From: Rhizobium sp. CC-YZS058
GTDB taxonomy: Bacteria; Pseudomonadota; Alphaproteobacteria; Rhizobiales; Rhizobiaceae
Reading direction: 5' to 3'
Length of the DNA stretch: 64,000 nucleotides
Assembly (NCBI RefSeq): GCF_034720595.1
Contig: NZ_JAYESJ010000001.1
Location: 3,126,001 to 3,190,000 of the forward strand
Shown here: piece by piece, positions 61,966 through 64,000 of the stretch
Position numbering within the stretch: position 1 is the stretch's first letter
Layout: each line of letters starts with the position of its first letter
Program-made: the position numbers and the translations under genes
Notes under the pieces: generated by a model
Seen by the model: only the letters and a program-made list of their open reading frames with translations
Told to the model about the DNA's origin: nothing
Databases searched by the model: none

Positions 61966-62964
61966 TTACGGCTGGCCGCCGCCGCCGGCTGCGCCGTAGA
62001 CCTGGCCGGTCGCGTAGCTGGCGCTGCTGTCGGCGAGCTGGACATAGATGGAGGCAAGTTCCGCCGGCTGGCCGGGGCGACCGAGCGGCGTATCGCCGCC
62101 GAACTGCATCAGCTTCTCCATGGTGGCGCCGCCCGAAACCTGCAGCGGCGTCCAGATCGGCCCCGGCGCCACGCCATTGACGCGGATGCCCTTGGGTCCG
62201 AGCTGCTTGGCCATCGACTTGGTGAAGTTCATGCCGGCCGCTTTCGTCATGGCATAATCCACCAGGTTCTCCGAGGGATCATAGGCCTGTTCGGAAGTGG
62301 TCTGGATAATGGCCGAGCCCGGCTTCAGATGCTTGAGCGCCGCCTTGGTCAGCCAGAACATCGCATAGATATTGGTCTTCATCGTCGCGTCGAAGGCTTC
62401 GGACGTGATGTCGGTGAGGGCCTGGGCCTGCTGCTGGCGTCCGGCATTGTTGACGAGGATATCGAGACCGCCCAAGGCCGCAGCCGCGTCCTCCACCAGC
62501 TTCTGGCAGAAGGCCTCGTCGCGCAGGTCGCCCGGCAGCGCCACGCCCTTGCGGCCTTCCTTTTCGATCAGCGCGATCACCTCGCGCGCATCCGGCTCTT
62601 CGTCGGGCAGGTAGTTGATCGCCACATCCGCGCCTTCGCGGGCATAGGCGATGGCGGCGGCGCGCCCCATGCCAGAATCGCCGCCGGTGATCAGCGCCTT
62701 GCGGCCGATCAGCCGGCCGGAGCCCTTGTAGGAGGTCTCGCCATGATCGGGCTTCGGCACCATCTTGCCGGCCAGGCCCGGAAAGGGCTGTGACTGCCTT
62801 TCGAATGGCGGCTTGGGATATTTGGTCGTCGGGTCTTCCAGCATGGAAGCCTCCTTCTCGGTGGTGGTTTGGCCAAAGGCCGGCATAGCGGACGCGGCAA
62901 GCGTCGCCGTGGTGGCGGCAAGCACGCTGCGCCGCGTCAGGGAGAAATCGGGTGGGGAGGACAT
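61966..62964 (-). CDS. Short-chain dehydrogenase with Tat-like signal and internal start
   Basis: A 332-residue SDR. NAD(P)-binding motif: ALITGGDSGMGRAAAIAYAREGADV; NNAG motif in DILVNNAGRQQQ; catalytic Ser in IIQTTSEQAYD and YxxxK in DYAMTKAAG. The N terminus is a Tat-type signal, LTRRSVLAATTATLAASAMPAFG. An internal ATG at 62844 has AAGGAGG five bases before it and would give a 292-residue form (MLEDPTTKYPKPPFERQSQP...), the usual length of cytoplasmic relatives (YhdF/YghA-like general stress oxidoreductases). Both forms may be made. Substrate unknown. Confidence 0.88.
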   Translation of the reverse strand: MSSPPDFSLTRRSVLAATTATLAASAMPAFGQTTTEKEASMLEDPTTKYPKPPFERQSQPFPGLAGKMVPKPDHGETSYKGSGRLIGRKALITGGDSGMGRAAAIAYAREGADVAINYLPDEEPDAREVIALIEKEGRKGVALPGDLRDEAFCQKLVEDAAAALGGLDILVNNAGRQQQAQALTDITSEAFDATMKTNIYAMFWLTKAALKHLKPGSAIIQTTSEQAYDPSENLVDYAMTKAAGMNFTKSMAKQLGPKGIRVNGVAPGPIWTPLQVSGGATMEKLMQFGGDTPLGRPGQPAELASIYVQLADSSASYATGQVYGAAGGGGQP

Positions 62965-63100
62965 GGTTCTTCTCTACGATTGAGGTGCTGGCGGCCGGGA
63001 GCGCGATCAAGGGTCAGCAGGGCAAGCTCCCAGCAGCGCACGCGAAAGACTGGCAGGCGTTCGATGGAACGCCGGCCAGCCTTTCGCGCGGCGCAAAAGG

Positions 63101-63280
63101 TCAATGCTTGTTCTCGAGGGACTGCTCGACCGCCTTGCGGCTGTTGCCGACGGACTTCACCGCCTCGGCGACCTTGTCCTTCGACACGCCTTCCTTTTCC
63201 GCCTCGTAGCGAAGTTCATGATCCTGTCCGGCTGCGACCCGGGCCCGGTCCTGGTTGCGCCCGCGCGTGGTGGTCGACAT
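63101..63280 (-). CDS. DUF3606 domain small protein
   Basis: A 59-residue basic protein. The conserved DUF3606 pattern is GRNQDRARVAAGQDHELRYEAEKEGVSKDKVAEAVKSVGNSRKAVEQSL. ATG 63280 (MSTTTRGRN) is the family start, with AAAGGAG before it; the frame upstream is not conserved. Function unknown, common in Rhizobiaceae and often stress-induced. Confidence 0.85.
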   Translation of the reverse strand: MSTTTRGRNQDRARVAAGQDHELRYEAEKEGVSKDKVAEAVKSVGNSRKAVEQSLENKH

Positions 63281-63468
63281 GGTGCATCTCCTTTGTTCAA
63301 CCTGCCGAACAAACACGATGCGAGTCCCGAAGTTCCGGCAGCGGTGCAGGAAGAGCGGTTTTGACGGCTGAAAGCCGGGGATGCACCGGAGAGCGCATGG
63401 ACTTTTCCGGCCCGGCTTGCTGTCATGGATCCCCGCCTCGGTCCGAAAATCCTTACCTGGAGAACCCT

Positions 63469-64000
63469 ATGACCCGCCCGATCTTCGACCTGTCCGGCCG
63501 CCGCGCGCTCGTGACCGGGGCAAGCCGCGGGATCGGCCAGACGATTGCGCGGGCCTTGGCCGAAGCCGGCGCCGATGTGGCCGTCACCGCCCGCAGCACC
63601 GCGACGCTGGACGAGACCCGGTCCCTCATCGAGGCAAGCGGGAGACGCGCGGTGGCGCTGGCCCAGGATGTGCGCGATGTGGAGGCCTGCGCAAGGGTTA
63701 CGGCCGAGGCTGCGGCGGCGCTTGATGGGCTCGATATCCTGGTCAACAATGCCGGCTTCGAACAGGTCAGCCCCTCGCTCGATGTCGACGAGGCGCTCTG
63801 GGACCAGATCCTCTCCACCAATCTGAAGGGCGCCTTCTTCTGCGCCCAGGCGGCAGGGCGGATCATGGCGCCGGCCGGACAGGGGTCGATCATCAATCTC
63901 TGCTCGCTCACCTCCTATGTGGGTATTCCGACAGCGGTTCCTTACGGCGCGTCCAAGTCCGGCCTGCTGGGTGTCACCCGGGCGCTGGCTGCGGAATGGG
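63469..64000 (+). CDS. Short-chain dehydrogenase/reductase (partial, 3' end outside)
   Basis: The first 177 residues of a classical SDR, cut by the right edge. TGxxxGIG motif in ALVTGASRGIGQTIARALAEAGADV, Asp in AQDVRD, NNAG in DILVNNAGFEQV, catalytic Ser in INLCSLTSYVG and YxxxK in YGASKSGLLGVTRALAAEW. TGGAGAA lies before the ATG. Gluconate 5-dehydrogenase- or 2-deoxygluconate 3-dehydrogenase-like enzymes share these features, but the substrate cannot be told from this part. Confidence 0.9.
   Translation, partial: MTRPIFDLSGRRALVTGASRGIGQTIARALAEAGADVAVTARSTATLDETRSLIEASGRRAVALAQDVRDVEACARVTAEAAAALDGLDILVNNAGFEQVSPSLDVDEALWDQILSTNLKGAFFCAQAAGRIMAPAGQGSIINLCSLTSYVGIPTAVPYGASKSGLLGVTRALAAEW

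Noticed and set aside
1..64000. CRISPR arrays, insertion sequences, phage genes, tRNA or rRNA genes
   Set aside because: Looked for regular repeats with spacers, transposase or integrase motifs, and cloverleaf or rRNA sequences; none was found by eye. A dedicated scan could still find a diverged tRNA.

Overview
The window looks like chromosomal DNA of a GC-rich alphaproteobacterium of the family Rhizobiaceae (Rhizobium, Agrobacterium, Ciceribacter or Sinorhizobium relatives). The reason is the gene content and order: visN-visR LuxR-type regulators, an FtcR/Rem regulator, motC/motE/fliK accessory motility genes, tandem flagellins, flaF-flbT, a DUF1217 gene, a cheS-cheY1-cheA-cheW-cheR-cheB-cheY2-cheD-cheT operon, and many four-base ATGA overlaps between operon genes. 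I cannot name the species from sequence alone. No rRNA, tRNA, CRISPR array, transposase or phage gene was seen.

Layout. 1-4532: end of a surface-polysaccharide cluster (end of a membrane protein, a DUF6492 protein, a WecB/TagA/CpsF transferase, a GT4-type and a GT2-type glycosyltransferase). 4650-6452: an EAL-GGDEF cyclic-di-GMP protein with a PhoB-box-like site in front. 6516-56400: one continuous motility and chemotaxis island of about 50 kb. On the minus strand, in transcription order from the right: receptor-small ORF-cheS-cheY1-cheA-cheW-cheR-cheB-cheY2-cheD-cheT (56400 to 47644); fliF (47345 to 45660); visN-visR (44898 to 43424). A plus-strand block motA-fliM-fliN-fliG-flhB-orf (38063 to 43353) follows. 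Then, minus again: DUF1217-flgF-fliI-orf; flgB-flgC-fliE-flgG-flgA-flgI-motE-flgH-fliL-fliP; three flagellin genes each with its own terminator; a FliH-like gene-motB-motC-fliK-transglycosylase; ftcR; flgE-flgK-flgL-flaF-flbT-flgD-fliQ; and flhA-fliR with a FliJ-like gene, flgJ, a FlgN-like gene and a membrane protein. 56913-64000: stress and envelope genes: small membrane proteins, a GlsB/YeaQ-type protein, a YbaK-type deacylase, DUF930, an ECF sigma/anti-sigma pair, a Bax-inhibitor-1 homologue, DUF2076, DUF3606 and two short-chain dehydrogenases.

How it works together. VisN/VisR and FtcR/Rem form the known rhizobial regulatory cascade: VisNR at the top, Rem switching on basal body, motor, hook and export genes, then flagellins and chemotaxis. 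The most useful pattern I found is a 19-bp sequence, CGCAAG-N9-CTAG, oriented toward the gene, once in front of each basal-body, motor, hook and export operon (flhA, flgE, fliH-like/motB, flgB, DUF1217/flgF, motA, fliF) and in front of ftcR. I did not see it before the flagellins, visN or the che operon. It is the best candidate for the operator or promoter element of the middle class of flagellar genes. Other points worth attention: a short-chain dehydrogenase with a Tat signal and a second, well-placed internal ribosome site that would give a cytoplasmic form; a globin-coupled-type receptor with Glu where the haem-binding His is expected; an unassigned 65-residue ORF locked into the che operon; and a 98-bp overlap between fliK and a lytic transglycosylase.
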